64,000 nucleotides of DNA from an uncultured Porphyromonadaceae bacterium (GTDB lineage: Bacteria > Bacteroidota > Bacteroidia > Bacteroidales > Muribaculaceae). Both the position numbers and the translations under genes were made by a program. The notes beneath the pieces were generated by a model. The model did not search any database. It saw only the letters and a list, made by a program, of their open reading frames with translations, and was not told the DNA's origin. Each line of letters starts with the position of its first letter. Position 1 is the stretch's first letter. This document shows, piece by piece, positions 47,168 to 57,221 of the stretch. The stretch covers positions 1-64,000 of the forward strand of contig CANEHE010000003.1 of the NCBI GenBank assembly GCA_947427285.1, read 5' to 3'.

Positions 47168-47878
47168 TTATAGATTCACTTTCCCGGTATCTATCAGATA
47201 AGCCAGATAGTCATAATCCTCGGGTTCGTCAAGATCGAAACACAAATGCTCCATCACATAGACTAAGGCACGTTCCGAAACTGCCCGCGGATGCTCACAT
47301 TCAAGAGCCGAACGACGATAAACATATATAGATCCGTTGATGTCATAGACTTTCGGACAGGTCTGTCTGGAGTCAAAACATCCGTTGGCCACCTCCCGGA
47401 AATATCCGTTCTCCTTTTGCTCAACCATATTGAAATACGGATTCCTCCGGCATGGACTGACACTGAAAAGAGTCAAAGCATCCGGATTATCACGCATGAT
47501 CGTCAGACAGCGGTCTATGTCTTCCTGTGTGCGGAGAGGAGAAGTGACATCAAGGTCTATCACAAAATCATAACGTTCCCCCCTTTTGCGTTCCATATAT
47601 TCCACAGCGTCACGTATCGCCTCCACTTTCCCGACAGTATCGTTGGCAAGCCAATCTGGACGGATATAGTCATCTGGCAATCCCTCGGCCTTGCCTACTG
47701 CACGAATTGCATCGCTGTCAGTAGACAATATAAGATCCGCCCCACATTTTTCAGCAAATCTCTTCGCTGCATCGGCTGTGTAGGCCAGCAACGGCCTCCC
47801 TCCGACAGGTTTTATGTTTTTACCGGGAATACCTTTCGACCCTCCCCGGGCACAGACTGTGATCAGAATCTTTTCCAT
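47168..47878 (-). CDS. acylneuraminate cytidylyltransferase-like (CMP-sugar synthetase family)
   Basis: A 236-residue nucleotidyltransferase of the NeuA/KdsB-related family. It shows the P-loop-like VCARGGSKGIPGKNIKPVGGRPLLAYT, the STDSDAIRAVG element and DLDVTSPLRTQEDI. The activated sugar may be a nonulosonic acid or another acidic sugar; no sialic- or pseudaminic-acid synthesis genes are in the window. The ORF track start is TTG at 47893; the ATG at 47878 is chosen. It follows guaB on the same strand by 17 bases. Confidence 0.88.
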   Translation of the reverse strand: MEKILITVCARGGSKGIPGKNIKPVGGRPLLAYTADAAKRFAEKCGADLILSTDSDAIRAVGKAEGLPDDYIRPDWLANDTVGKVEAIRDAVEYMERKRGERYDFVIDLDVTSPLRTQEDIDRCLTIMRDNPDALTLFSVSPCRRNPYFNMVEQKENGYFREVANGCFDSRQTCPKVYDINGSIYVYRRSALECEHPRAVSERALVYVMEHLCFDLDEPEDYDYLAYLIDTGKVNL

Positions 47879-47895
47879 ATCGTCTGAACCCAATA

Positions 47896-49434
<1,539 letters not shown>

Positions 49435-49530
49435 TCAAAAACATTCCGGAAACATCGAAGGCGTAGATTTGACCATAAAACCGCAGTTATAATCCGGATT
49501 ATACCATTATCCGGTTTGAAAACATTATTA

Positions 49531-49570
49531 GAAAAAATGCCGGGAAACACGTTTACGTCTTCCCGACATT
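49531..49570 (-). terminator. strong intrinsic terminator of the guaB-upstream RNA
   Basis: On the minus strand AATGTCGGGAA and TTCCCGGCATT arms, running into TTTTTC. It separates the RNA from the guaB promoter. Confidence 0.85.
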
Positions 49571-49809
49571 CTGTGACACTTCTCGCTTCTTCCGGTAATT
49601 GACATTCCAGCACCCCCTATATGCCGGTCACTGCTCCTCGTTCGGTTCGCACCGTGTGATGAAAGAATTCCACGGACTCCGTTGCCGGGAGTCGGGAAAA
49701 CCTAAAGAGTTCTCGCATTGCCCCGGAAAAGCGGTGTCTGGACGTTTCACAAGTCAGAATTAGGACTTTACAGACAATACGGTCAATTCACTATATTTTC
49801 ACTATTTTT
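49531..49809 (-). ncRNA. candidate structured RNA upstream of guaB
   Basis: About 280 bases with a -7 element in front and a strong terminator behind, read leftward. The fold visible by eye has a small hairpin AAGTC-CTAATTCT-GACTT, then a long outer helix in which CGCTT-TTCCGG (49723-49733) pairs with CCGGAA-GAAGCG (49584-49595), extended by GACAC/GTGTC. Inside lie the hairpins GACTCC/GGAGTC, CGGT/ACCG and CCGGCA/TGCTGG. The 5' part is homologous to the RNA near mutL. A 6S-like RNA is possible, but conserved features of 6S, RNase P, tmRNA or SRP RNA were not recognised. Confidence 0.6.
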
Positions 49810-49815
49810 CAAGCG

Positions 49816-49823
49816 CAAAATTA
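49816..49823 (-). promoter_or_regulatory. -7 element of the guaB-upstream RNA
   Basis: TAATTTTG followed by C on the minus strand, an exact match. The predicted start is near 49809. The -33 element is unclear. Confidence 0.55.
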
Positions 49824-49939
49824 CTGCTTTTTCCACCATTATCCCCCTGAAACCGTTAATTACAGTTAACTCATAGTTAAATATATATATAGAAGACACC
49901 GATATAATATATCGGCATCCACAATAACAGTAAGCCGTC

Positions 49940-50764
49940 TTACTGTTCCTCGGGAAGGGTTGTCGGTGAATCAGCCTCCTTTTTTGAAAGAGGTATTGTA
50001 TATATCGCAGAAAAGGTAAATGATAACGGTGAACCCGCACCATATCCCGGAATGAACCAGGGCTGGGAATTGCTTCCAGGACTGGTGTGAAACTTTACAT
50101 GATATCGGCCAGTCCATCCCAATGAGAAGCCCTTCACAATCTTAACCTTAACACCGGCAAGAATCTCACCATAGAAGGCCGACGCCTTCTGACCGGTAAT
50201 CGAGAAGTGATCTGTCTGATCCCAGTAGCCGGATGAAACCGTGATGTCGTTGATGTCGTAGGAAAACGATGAAAACCCGGCTCGCAGACCAAGAAAAACC
50301 TGATAATCCGGTGACGATTTGTAAAGAAAATTATAATTGATCCCCAACTTGGCATAGAAAGCAGGCTTGGCTACGTATGTGAAGTTACCTGTTTCCGGGG
50401 TAGTCTTTCCAAACCCGACACCGGCTTCAATCACAGGAACAAACCAGTTATGAAGAGAAAGTTCTGCAAACGCGTCAAAACTGGCATGCTTCTGGCCTGC
50501 AGCCAGCATCACTGCGTCAAAGAAATTTACACCTACGCTCAACGAAGTGAGCAACGGATATTTCGGACCCGATGAGGGCTTCGCCACTGTGTCAAGATCC
50601 GTAAGGAACTCCACCGGTTCCTTCAGTGGATTGCCATGTTTGTCATAATAATATAGTTTGGGCTTCTCAGGCTTTTTGTCGTCAGTCTCCACAGGTGTCA
50701 CCTTCCTCTGGGCAAAAACAGTCAGTGGAAGTATGGCCATAAGAAGAAGCAGTATCCGTCGCAT
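49940..50764 (-). CDS. DUF6048-like outer-membrane beta-barrel protein
   Basis: A 274-residue exported protein starting MRRILLLLMAILPLTVFAQ (signal peptide); the ORF track's 21 extra codons overlap the previous gene and are rejected. The remainder alternates aromatic and polar residues in the manner of a small outer-membrane barrel (SLSVGVNFFDAVML, FSLGWTGRYHVKFHT, PLSFTFSAIYTIPLS). I assign it to the DUF6048 family from its position after a DUF6452-like lipoprotein. The function is unknown. Confidence 0.75.
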   Translation of the reverse strand: MRRILLLLMAILPLTVFAQRKVTPVETDDKKPEKPKLYYYDKHGNPLKEPVEFLTDLDTVAKPSSGPKYPLLTSLSVGVNFFDAVMLAAGQKHASFDAFAELSLHNWFVPVIEAGVGFGKTTPETGNFTYVAKPAFYAKLGINYNFLYKSSPDYQVFLGLRAGFSSFSYDINDITVSSGYWDQTDHFSITGQKASAFYGEILAGVKVKIVKGFSLGWTGRYHVKFHTSPGSNSQPWFIPGYGAGSPLSFTFSAIYTIPLSKKEADSPTTLPEEQ

Positions 50765-50768
50765 CGGT

Positions 50769-51284
50769 TCAAGGTGCTGTAGTGTCATCGACACGGAAAT
50801 ATATGAATATATTGGTGATATTGGCATTGGTGATCCGACCGTCGGGACAGCTCACGGAATCTATGAAATGAGTGGTATGCGACACACGGACATTATCGTA
50901 GATATAGACAGCTCCACAAGCCGAGCTGACAAACTGCGGCACAATGTCGTATGTAAATGTGAGCGTATCTCTCATATCCTGACTGGCAAGCAACTTCTGA
51001 AGATATTGTATCACGTAGGTAGTAGAACCCTCATCTATACGAAAAGGGAGAAAGGTCTGGGATACATTGACCGCCGAATCAAGAAGTATACTGTCGCCCG
51101 GAGCACCGATACCATAAATTGACAACGAATCAATGCTCACGGACTGCGGCTCCAATGCTGACGACATAAAGGCCGCCAACGGAAGTGAATTCTTATTTCC
51201 CTCGCATTCGTCGGACGCACATCCCTGAATCACCGCAAAAAGCAATGGAAAAGCGAACACAAGATATAGATGCGGTTTTCCCAT
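50769..51284 (-). CDS. DUF6452-like lipoprotein
   Basis: A 171-residue lipoprotein with lipobox VIQGC after a hydrophobic signal. The mature part is a compact beta-rich domain (SIDSLSIYGIGAPGDSILLDSAVNVSQTFLPFRIDEGSTTYVIQY). It pairs with the barrel gene that starts five bases after its stop, as the two families usually do in Bacteroidetes. Its ATG overlaps the glycosyltransferase stop (TGATG). The function is unknown. Confidence 0.75.
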   Translation of the reverse strand: MGKPHLYLVFAFPLLFAVIQGCASDECEGNKNSLPLAAFMSSALEPQSVSIDSLSIYGIGAPGDSILLDSAVNVSQTFLPFRIDEGSTTYVIQYLQKLLASQDMRDTLTFTYDIVPQFVSSACGAVYIYDNVRVSHTTHFIDSVSCPDGRITNANITNIFIYFRVDDTTAP

Positions 51285-52234
51285 CAGAATTCCTCCGCAA
51301 TAAGATAATTGTTACGTTCCGGGCTGTTTCGTGTGATCAGTTCTCCGATAAAACCGGTAAGAAAAAACTGAAGTCCCATCACCATGCAGGCCAGCGAGAG
51401 ATAGAAATACACCGACTTCGTGGCATAGAAATGATACGTGTCGGAAGCCATGCTGACGCATTTCAACACAAGCACTATAAATATGGCGATAAATCCTATC
51501 ATGAACATCAATGATCCAAGAAGGCCGAAAAGATGCATCGGTTTTATACCGAATTTTGTCTGGAACCACAGTGTCCCGAGGTCGAGATAACCATTTACAA
51601 ACCTGTCAAGTCCAAATTTAGTGACACCGTATTTACGCGCCTGATGATGGACTGCCTTCTCTCCGATGCAGGTATAACCGGCGTTCTTTGCCAGATAGGG
51701 AATATATCGGTGCATATCGCCGTATACCTCTATATGCTTCACGACCTCCCTTCTATATGCCTTGAGTCCGCAGTTGAAATCATGAAGGTTACGGATTCCG
51801 CTCACCCGTCTTGCCGTGGCATTGAACAGTTTTGTAGGAATCGTTTTCGACAGCGGGTCGTAACGTTTTTTCTTCCAGCCCGACACAAGGTCATAACCCT
51901 CCTCCTTAACCATACGGTAAAGTTCGGGAATCTCGTCGGGAGAGTCCTGGAGGTCTGCGTCCATTGTGATAACCACATCTCCCTGAGCACGACGGAAACC
52001 GGTGTTGAGTGCCGGCGACTTGCCATAATTGCGGGAAAAAGCCACCCCATGCACATTGGGATCCGAAGCCGAAAGTTGACGGATCACTTCCCAGGAAGCA
52101 TCTGTAGATCCATCATTGATGAACAGAATCTCGTATGTGAAATCATTCTCTTTCATCACACGTTGTATCCAGGACGTGAGTTCAGGGAGTGATTCAGCCT
52201 CGTTAAAAAGAGGGACAACGATTGATATATCCAT
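51284..52234 (-). CDS. GT2 glycosyltransferase (DPM1/GtrB-like)
   Basis: A 316-residue membrane-bound GT2 enzyme. The N-terminal GT-A domain shows VPLFNEAESLPEL, INDGSTDASWEVI, the metal motif TMDADLQDSPDEIPEL and SGWKKKRYDPLSKTIPTKLFN. Two C-terminal membrane helices follow (about 230-255 and 268-290). Such enzymes load a sugar on polyprenyl phosphate for transfer across the inner membrane. It is in a tight unit with DUF4199, DUF6452 and DUF6048 genes. Confidence 0.93.
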   Translation of the reverse strand: MDISIVVPLFNEAESLPELTSWIQRVMKENDFTYEILFINDGSTDASWEVIRQLSASDPNVHGVAFSRNYGKSPALNTGFRRAQGDVVITMDADLQDSPDEIPELYRMVKEEGYDLVSGWKKKRYDPLSKTIPTKLFNATARRVSGIRNLHDFNCGLKAYRREVVKHIEVYGDMHRYIPYLAKNAGYTCIGEKAVHHQARKYGVTKFGLDRFVNGYLDLGTLWFQTKFGIKPMHLFGLLGSLMFMIGFIAIFIVLVLKCVSMASDTYHFYATKSVYFYLSLACMVMGLQFFLTGFIGELITRNSPERNNYLIAEEF

Positions 52235-52262
52235 TTGATTTAAAGAGAGATGTAATTATTAT

Positions 52263-52832
52263 TCATTGGACTTGAGAAGCATATCCTTTATGACGCAACC
52301 TGACAGTCACATAAAGTCGGGCCAATGCCGCCGACAAAACAGCTCCGCCAAAAGCGCAGAGCCAACTCATAGAGGCGACCAGTTCCATCGAAGAGGGAAG
52401 CATGCGCCGGTCTATCGCTGACCTGATAACCTCGGCCTGTGCGGAAAAATCAGGAGAAGCCGATTCTGCCGACAGGGATTCAAGAGCGTCGAGAGCATTG
52501 TGGAAATATGTGGATATGAACGCAGGTTCGACAAAAACAAGATAAACAGCGGCAAGCAACGCACATATAAGTGTAGCGAAAATAAAGCTGTATATGCCGA
52601 AAAGCCAAAGCGGCCAATAGGAACTATATTGCGGATATAGGGAAGACAGCCGCCCCATAAGTCGATACAGAAGAAACGGCACAACAATCAAAGCGGGAAG
52701 CGCGAGAAACGACATACCGGGAAGTTTGTTGACTAAAAGAATCGAAACCGCTACTACAACAAGCGGAAGAGCCAAGACAGGCCCGGCTTCAGCAGCATTA
52801 CGATAGACTGATTTCAGTTGGCTGTTTTCCAT
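52263..52832 (-). CDS. DUF4199-like membrane protein
   Basis: A 189-residue protein with four hydrophobic segments, two of them at the N-terminal side (LALPLVVVAVSILLV, LALPALIVVPFLLYRL), then WLFGIYSFIFATLICALLAAVYLVFV and a C-terminal helix. The size, layout and position directly upstream of a DPM1-like glycosyltransferase fit the DUF4199 family. The function is unknown. It is the first gene of the unit. Confidence 0.75.
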   Translation of the reverse strand: MENSQLKSVYRNAAEAGPVLALPLVVVAVSILLVNKLPGMSFLALPALIVVPFLLYRLMGRLSSLYPQYSSYWPLWLFGIYSFIFATLICALLAAVYLVFVEPAFISTYFHNALDALESLSAESASPDFSAQAEVIRSAIDRRMLPSSMELVASMSWLCAFGGAVLSAALARLYVTVRLRHKGYASQVQ

Positions 52833-52929
52833 ATCGGTGCAAAGATAATACTTTTTGACGTCACATTGATAATACTACTCTGTAAAAGCATCTGAAATGA
52901 AATCTGCAAGCACTCCGATGCTCATACAG

Positions 52930-53949
52930 TCAGTAATCCAGTCCGGCCTCGGCGAATAGTTGCCGGTCATCCTGGATCTGATTGCTGACAGTAGTAAGCA
53001 TGTCGCCCATAAGCACACCATTGACTCCCCCACGAAGCATACGCAACATAGAGGCGTGTGACAGTCGCAGACGTCCACCAGCAAACCGTATGGTTTTGGA
53101 AGGGAGCACGAATCTGAATACAGCACCGGTGCGGACTATCTCATCCTCAGATATAAGCGGTGTGTCGGCCAGAGGCGTTCCAGGGATAGGAATGAGTATG
53201 TTAAGTGGCACTGAATCCACGTCAAGCTCAGCAAGTTCAAAGGCAAACTCCACTCTCTGCTCCATTGTCTCCCCCATACCGATGATACCTCCGGAACACA
53301 CATCGAGACCCGCCTCACGTGCGGCACGTATGGTGGCCCGCTTCTCATCCTGTGTGTGTGTGGAACATAGTGACGGAAAATACGACGATGCAGTCTCCAT
53401 ATTGCAATGATAACGCTTCACACCGGCTTCTGCCAACATCCGCATCTCCTCAGGCCCCACAAGTCCCATCGAGGCACACAGATATAGATCCGTTTCCTCG
53501 CTGAGACGACGAAACATCTCGCAAAACCGGGATATGTCTCTCTTTCCTACAGACTTGCCGGACGTAACAAGTGACAACCTACGTATTCCGGCATTCTCAT
53601 TGCGACGTGCGGCCGCCATCATCTCCTCTTCTGACACAAAATCATATATCTCACATCCAGTATGATGACGCGATGCCTGCGCACACCATTTGCAGTCCTC
53701 CGAACAAAGACCGCTACGGGCATTGATGATGGAACACGAATCCACCGTATATCCGGCGAATTTGACACGAATCTCGTCGGCAGCTTCACAAAGAACATCG
53801 ACATCAGGAAAAGACACCAGAAAAAGAGCCTCTTCCCTGCTGACGGATTTACCATGGACCACATCCTCCTTAATAGTGTTCAGACGGCGATAGTCAGCCT
53901 CAGAGCACTCCATCCTCGTTGTAGTTGAGGCATTCATATTATATTGCAT
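52930..53949 (-). CDS. bioB: biotin synthase
   Basis: A 339-residue radical-SAM enzyme converting dethiobiotin to biotin. The radical 4Fe-4S motif is CSEDCKWC (C82, C86, C89) and the [2Fe-2S] ligands and arginine-containing motifs lie in CNMETASSYFPSLCSTH, CSGGIIGMGE and FAGGRLRLS. Length is typical. No other biotin genes are adjacent. It lies downstream of tRNA-His on the same strand and may share its transcript. Confidence 0.98.
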   Translation of the reverse strand: MQYNMNASTTTRMECSEADYRRLNTIKEDVVHGKSVSREEALFLVSFPDVDVLCEAADEIRVKFAGYTVDSCSIINARSGLCSEDCKWCAQASRHHTGCEIYDFVSEEEMMAAARRNENAGIRRLSLVTSGKSVGKRDISRFCEMFRRLSEETDLYLCASMGLVGPEEMRMLAEAGVKRYHCNMETASSYFPSLCSTHTQDEKRATIRAAREAGLDVCSGGIIGMGETMEQRVEFAFELAELDVDSVPLNILIPIPGTPLADTPLISEDEIVRTGAVFRFVLPSKTIRFAGGRLRLSHASMLRMLRGGVNGVLMGDMLTTVSNQIQDDRQLFAEAGLDY

Positions 53950-54010
53950 GTGAAAAAAACAAAAAGAGCCCCGGCATCAGCCAAGGCCCATGAATATTCT
54001 AAAAAAGGAG
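53950..54010. other. spacer between tRNA-His and bioB
   Basis: Short G/C-rich spacer with no clear hairpin terminator. Confidence 0.3.
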
Positions 54011-54085
54011 GGTGAAAGATGGGTCTCGAACCCACGACCTACGGAACCACAATCCGTCGCTCTAACCAACTGAGCTACATTCACC
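54011..54085 (-). tRNA. tRNA-His (anticodon GTG)
   Basis: A cloverleaf is visible on the minus strand: acceptor GTGAATG/CTTTCAC, D-stem GCTC/GAGC, anticodon stem ACGGA/TCCGT around TTGTGGT (anticodon GTG), T-stem GTGGG/CCCAT with loop TTCGAGA. The extra 5' G (G-1) opposite C73 is the identity element of tRNA-His. CCA is not encoded. One T-T mismatch is in the acceptor stem. Confidence 0.96.
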
Positions 54086-54145
54086 ATTTCGCACTCTTCA
54101 GACAGACAACAGGCCTCAGGGCGGCATCTATCCGGAAATGCGATG

Positions 54146-54177
54146 CAAAGTTAGACAGAATTTCTCAATCCTCCAAA
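54146..54177 (-). promoter_or_regulatory. promoter of tRNA-His
   Basis: On the minus strand TTTG, 20 bases, TAACTTTG, an exact consensus match. The predicted start is near 54139, about 55 bases before the tRNA. Confidence 0.8.
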
Positions 54178-54270
54178 TTTCCCGACAAAAAAACTTTTAT
54201 AAAAATTTGGACATCGAAAAATTCGGAGAAAGATTTAGGAGTACAAGACAGAGGTTATGAAAAAAAGTAT

Positions 54271-54278
54271 TAATTTTG
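54271..54278 (+). promoter_or_regulatory. -7 element of the cvpA-suf operon
   Basis: TAATTTTG followed by TTGCC, an exact match, about 57 bases before the ATG at 54335. Confidence 0.5.
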
Positions 54279-54334
54279 TTGCCGTAAGCGAAGCGGTATT
54301 CCCGCGACGTCACTGGACTTCCATACCATAGATC

Positions 54335-55030
54335 ATGCAGACGGCTGTCTTCCATATCGTAGTGATTGCTGCGGGAACTTTCGCGGCTGTCCGCGGATGG
54401 CATCGTGGCCTCTCCTCTCAAACCTCTTCTATACTTGGAATGGCGTTTGGTCTGACCATGGCACATATAACGGGAGAATGGTCGGAGCAGATTGTGGCCG
54501 GATGGGACATAGTTGCTCCGGAGGATTGCAGAGAAGAGTTTGTCACAGGTAATATCGGACGTAGTGCTGTATTCGCTACCGTATATATCGGTGTGGATTT
54601 CCTCACCGGTATACTCAACCGACTGTTACGTCCACTGGGAGTCGGGTTACTGAACTCTCTGGCCGGAAGCGTATATCGTCTTTTTGTCTGTATGATGTGG
54701 ATGTCTATCGCTTTCAACGTTCTTCTCTGTCTGCGCCCCGGATGCGGACTTGACAACTGCGGCGATCAGGGAGACGGTAATCTTGTGGCGGAAGTAATGC
54801 TTATCGCACCTAATCTGTTGGGAACGGAAGACGTGTGCGATCTATGGCATATTTGCCGTCTTCACGACGCGCGGTTGATATCTTTCTCCTCTTTCGACCC
54901 CAGATGGTCCAGAATTGTTATTATACCGGAAGCGGTTCTGCCGTTATCCGGAAAACATATAGAAAAACCAGACAACCAAATCGCTGTCCGGAAATTATCC
55001 CGACAGCCTCTTGAAAGACCTCATACATAG
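54335..55030 (+). CDS. CvpA-family membrane protein
   Basis: A 231-residue inner-membrane protein of the CvpA (colicin V production) family. Four hydrophobic helices lie in residues 1-135 (for example VFHIVVIAAGTFAAVRGWHRGL and LLNSLAGSVYRLFVCMMWMSIAFNVLLCL). The C-terminal part is a soluble tail. The molecular role is unknown, with links to envelope stress and curli or colicin secretion in other groups. It starts the operon whose next gene, sufC, begins three bases after its stop. Confidence 0.85.
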   Translation: MQTAVFHIVVIAAGTFAAVRGWHRGLSSQTSSILGMAFGLTMAHITGEWSEQIVAGWDIVAPEDCREEFVTGNIGRSAVFATVYIGVDFLTGILNRLLRPLGVGLLNSLAGSVYRLFVCMMWMSIAFNVLLCLRPGCGLDNCGDQGDGNLVAEVMLIAPNLLGTEDVCDLWHICRLHDARLISFSSFDPRWSRIVIIPEAVLPLSGKHIEKPDNQIAVRKLSRQPLERPHT

Positions 55031-55033
55031 ACC

Positions 55034-55795
55034 ATGCTGAAAGTAAAGGATCTGCACGCTGAAATAGGCGGCAAGGAGATATTGAAGGGTATAAATCTGG
55101 AAATCAATCCAGGGGAAGTCCATGCCATAATGGGACCCAATGGAAGCGGCAAATCGACTCTCTCGATGGTGCTTGCCGGCAATCCGGCATATACAGTGAC
55201 CGGTGGAGAAGCGGAATTCTGCGGTAAAAATCTGCTTGATATGGAGCCGGAAGTAAGAAGCCATGAAGGGTTGTTTCTCGGCTTTCAGTATCCGGTGGAG
55301 ATTCCCGGAGTATCAATGATGAACTTCATGCGTGCAGCCGTAAATGCCAAACGTGAATATTTCGGAGAGACACCGATGTCGGCCGCAGCTTTTCTGAAAC
55401 TTATGCGCGAAAAACGCGAGATAGTCGAACTGGACAACAAACTTGCCTCACGTTCCGTCAACGAAGGGTTTTCCGGAGGTGAGAAAAAACGCAACGAGAT
55501 TTTCCAGATGGCCGTCCTGGAGCCGAAACTTTCCATCCTCGACGAGACCGATTCAGGGCTCGACATAGATGCGCTGCGGATAGTGGCCGAGGGCGTCAAC
55601 AAACTGAAGACAGACAACAATGCAACCATAGTCATCACACACTATCAGAGACTGCTCGACTATATCAAACCGGATTTCGTACACATACTCTACAAAGGAC
55701 GTATAGTGATGACCGGAGGCCCCGGACTCGCATTGGAGCTTGAGGAGAGAGGTTACGACTGGATAAAGGAACAGGCCGACAACGGCGCGATATAA
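55034..55795 (+). CDS. sufC: Fe-S cluster assembly ATPase SufC
   Basis: A 253-residue ABC-type ATPase of the SUF system. Walker A is GPNGSGKST (34-42), the ABC signature is [14 protein letters not shown] and Walker B is [14 protein letters not shown]. SufC normally works in a SufB-SufC2-SufD complex that assembles [4Fe-4S] clusters. Here sufC follows the cvpA-like gene directly; no sufB is present in the window. Confidence 0.98.
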   Translation: MLKVKDLHAEIGGKEILKGINLEINPGEVHAIMGPNGSGKSTLSMVLAGNPAYTVTGGEAEFCGKNLLDMEPEVRSHEGLFLGFQYPVEIPGVSMMNFMRAAVNAKREYFGETPMSAAAFLKLMREKREIVELDNKLASRSVNEGFSGGEKKRNEIFQMAVLEPKLSILDETDSGLDIDALRIVAEGVNKLKTDNNATIVITHYQRLLDYIKPDFVHILYKGRIVMTGGPGLALELEERGYDWIKEQADNGAI

Positions 55796-55810
55796 CAGAC
55801 TCCGGAGAAA

Positions 55811-57175
55811 ATGAACGCACTCAAGCAATATACCGATCTTTACAGTGAGCACGGTCAACTGTTGCGCGACAACAGTTGCGCAGTGCTTGACGCTCACCGG
55901 CAGAAAGCCTACGAATCTCTTCTCGGCACGACACTCCCGGAAAAAGGTAGTGAGAATTACGAACACACCGACCTTCAGGAATTGCTGTCCCCCAACTACG
56001 CGCTGAACATCGCACGCATACCTCTTGACGTAAACCCACATGCATCTTTCCGGTGTGATGTCCCCAACATGTCGACCGCACTCTTCATGCTTCTCAATGA
56101 CAGCTGGGCCGAAACCGACATCTCCAGAAGACAACTTCCAGAAGGCGTCATAGTGGAAAGTCTGGCCAAAGCCGCGGCAACACGACCTGAACTCGTAGGG
56201 AAATACTACAATACAATCGCCGACCCGGCAAATCCGCTTACCGCCCTCAACACAATGCTCGTTCAAGACGGTCTGTTTCTGTATGTCGGGAAAGGTGTGA
56301 AACTGGAGAAACCACTACAGCTCGTAGACATTCTGCAATATAACGAACCGTTGTTGACTGTCCGCAGAATGCTGATTGTGATCGAGGAGGAGGCCGAAGC
56401 CAAACTTCTGGTATGCGACCACACACAGAATCCGGACACGAATCTGATGAATCTGCAGACAATCGAGATTTTCGCCGGTCGTGGTTCACACTTCGATTTC
56501 TACGACATGGAGGAATCAACAGAACAGACCACACGACTGTCAACACTATACTTGCGTCAGGCCTCAGGCAGCAACGTACTCATCGACGGGATAACCCTTT
56601 TCAACGGCACGACACGCAACGAATACTACTGCGTCATGCCGGAGCCTGATGCCGAGTTACGACTGTTTGGTATGGGAATTGAAGACCTTTCCCGACGACT
56701 TGACACATACTCCCGTATAAGCCATGAGGCCATCGGATGCCACACTACAGAACTATTCAAATATGTGGTGGACGACTCCGCGACCGGGGCCTTTTCGGGA
56801 CGGATACACGTGGCTTCCGGTGCCCAGAAGACAGAAGCCTATCAGTCAAACCGCAACATAGTAGGCTCATCTTCGGCCAGAATGTTCTCAAAACCTCAAC
56901 TTGAGATATACGCCGACGACGTCAAATGCTCTCACGGCACTGCAATAGGCCAGCTCGACCAGACACAACTGTTTTACATGCGCACACGCGGTCTGACAGA
57001 GGCCACCGCCCGGATGCTGCTCAAACAGGCGTTCATGTCTGACGTCATCGACGGCGTACGTCTCCCCGCTCTACGCGACCGTCTGCGTCAACTGGTAGAA
57101 ATGAGATTCTCCGGCACTCTGGGAGCATGTTCAAGCTGTCATTCCGACTGCTCACTCTCGCCAGAAACGGACTGA
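55811..57175 (+). CDS. sufD: Fe-S cluster assembly protein SufD
   Basis: A 454-residue SufD. The family core is visible in the beta-helix region (ETIEIFAGRGSHFDFYDMEE..., FSGRIHVASGAQKTEAYQSNRNIV) and the conserved KPQLEIYADDVKCSHGTAIGQLDQTQLFYMRTRGL. A cysteine-rich tail ACSSCHSDC closes the protein and may bind metal. It follows sufC by 15 bases. It is a normal SufD in length, not a SufB. Confidence 0.95.
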   Translation: MNALKQYTDLYSEHGQLLRDNSCAVLDAHRQKAYESLLGTTLPEKGSENYEHTDLQELLSPNYALNIARIPLDVNPHASFRCDVPNMSTALFMLLNDSWAETDISRRQLPEGVIVESLAKAAATRPELVGKYYNTIADPANPLTALNTMLVQDGLFLYVGKGVKLEKPLQLVDILQYNEPLLTVRRMLIVIEEEAEAKLLVCDHTQNPDTNLMNLQTIEIFAGRGSHFDFYDMEESTEQTTRLSTLYLRQASGSNVLIDGITLFNGTTRNEYYCVMPEPDAELRLFGMGIEDLSRRLDTYSRISHEAIGCHTTELFKYVVDDSATGAFSGRIHVASGAQKTEAYQSNRNIVGSSSARMFSKPQLEIYADDVKCSHGTAIGQLDQTQLFYMRTRGLTEATARMLLKQAFMSDVIDGVRLPALRDRLRQLVEMRFSGTLGACSSCHSDCSLSPETD

Positions 57176-57221
57176 AAAATCCTGAACCATCAATGTCATC
57201 AAGAGATTGTATAATAAAACC

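Noticed and set aside
49783-50043. 86-codon minus-strand ORF reaching into the guaB-upstream RNA
   Set aside because: It overlaps the end of the DUF6048-like gene and A/T-rich spacer; composition is not protein-like except for its last 18 codons, discussed as a possible micro-peptide.
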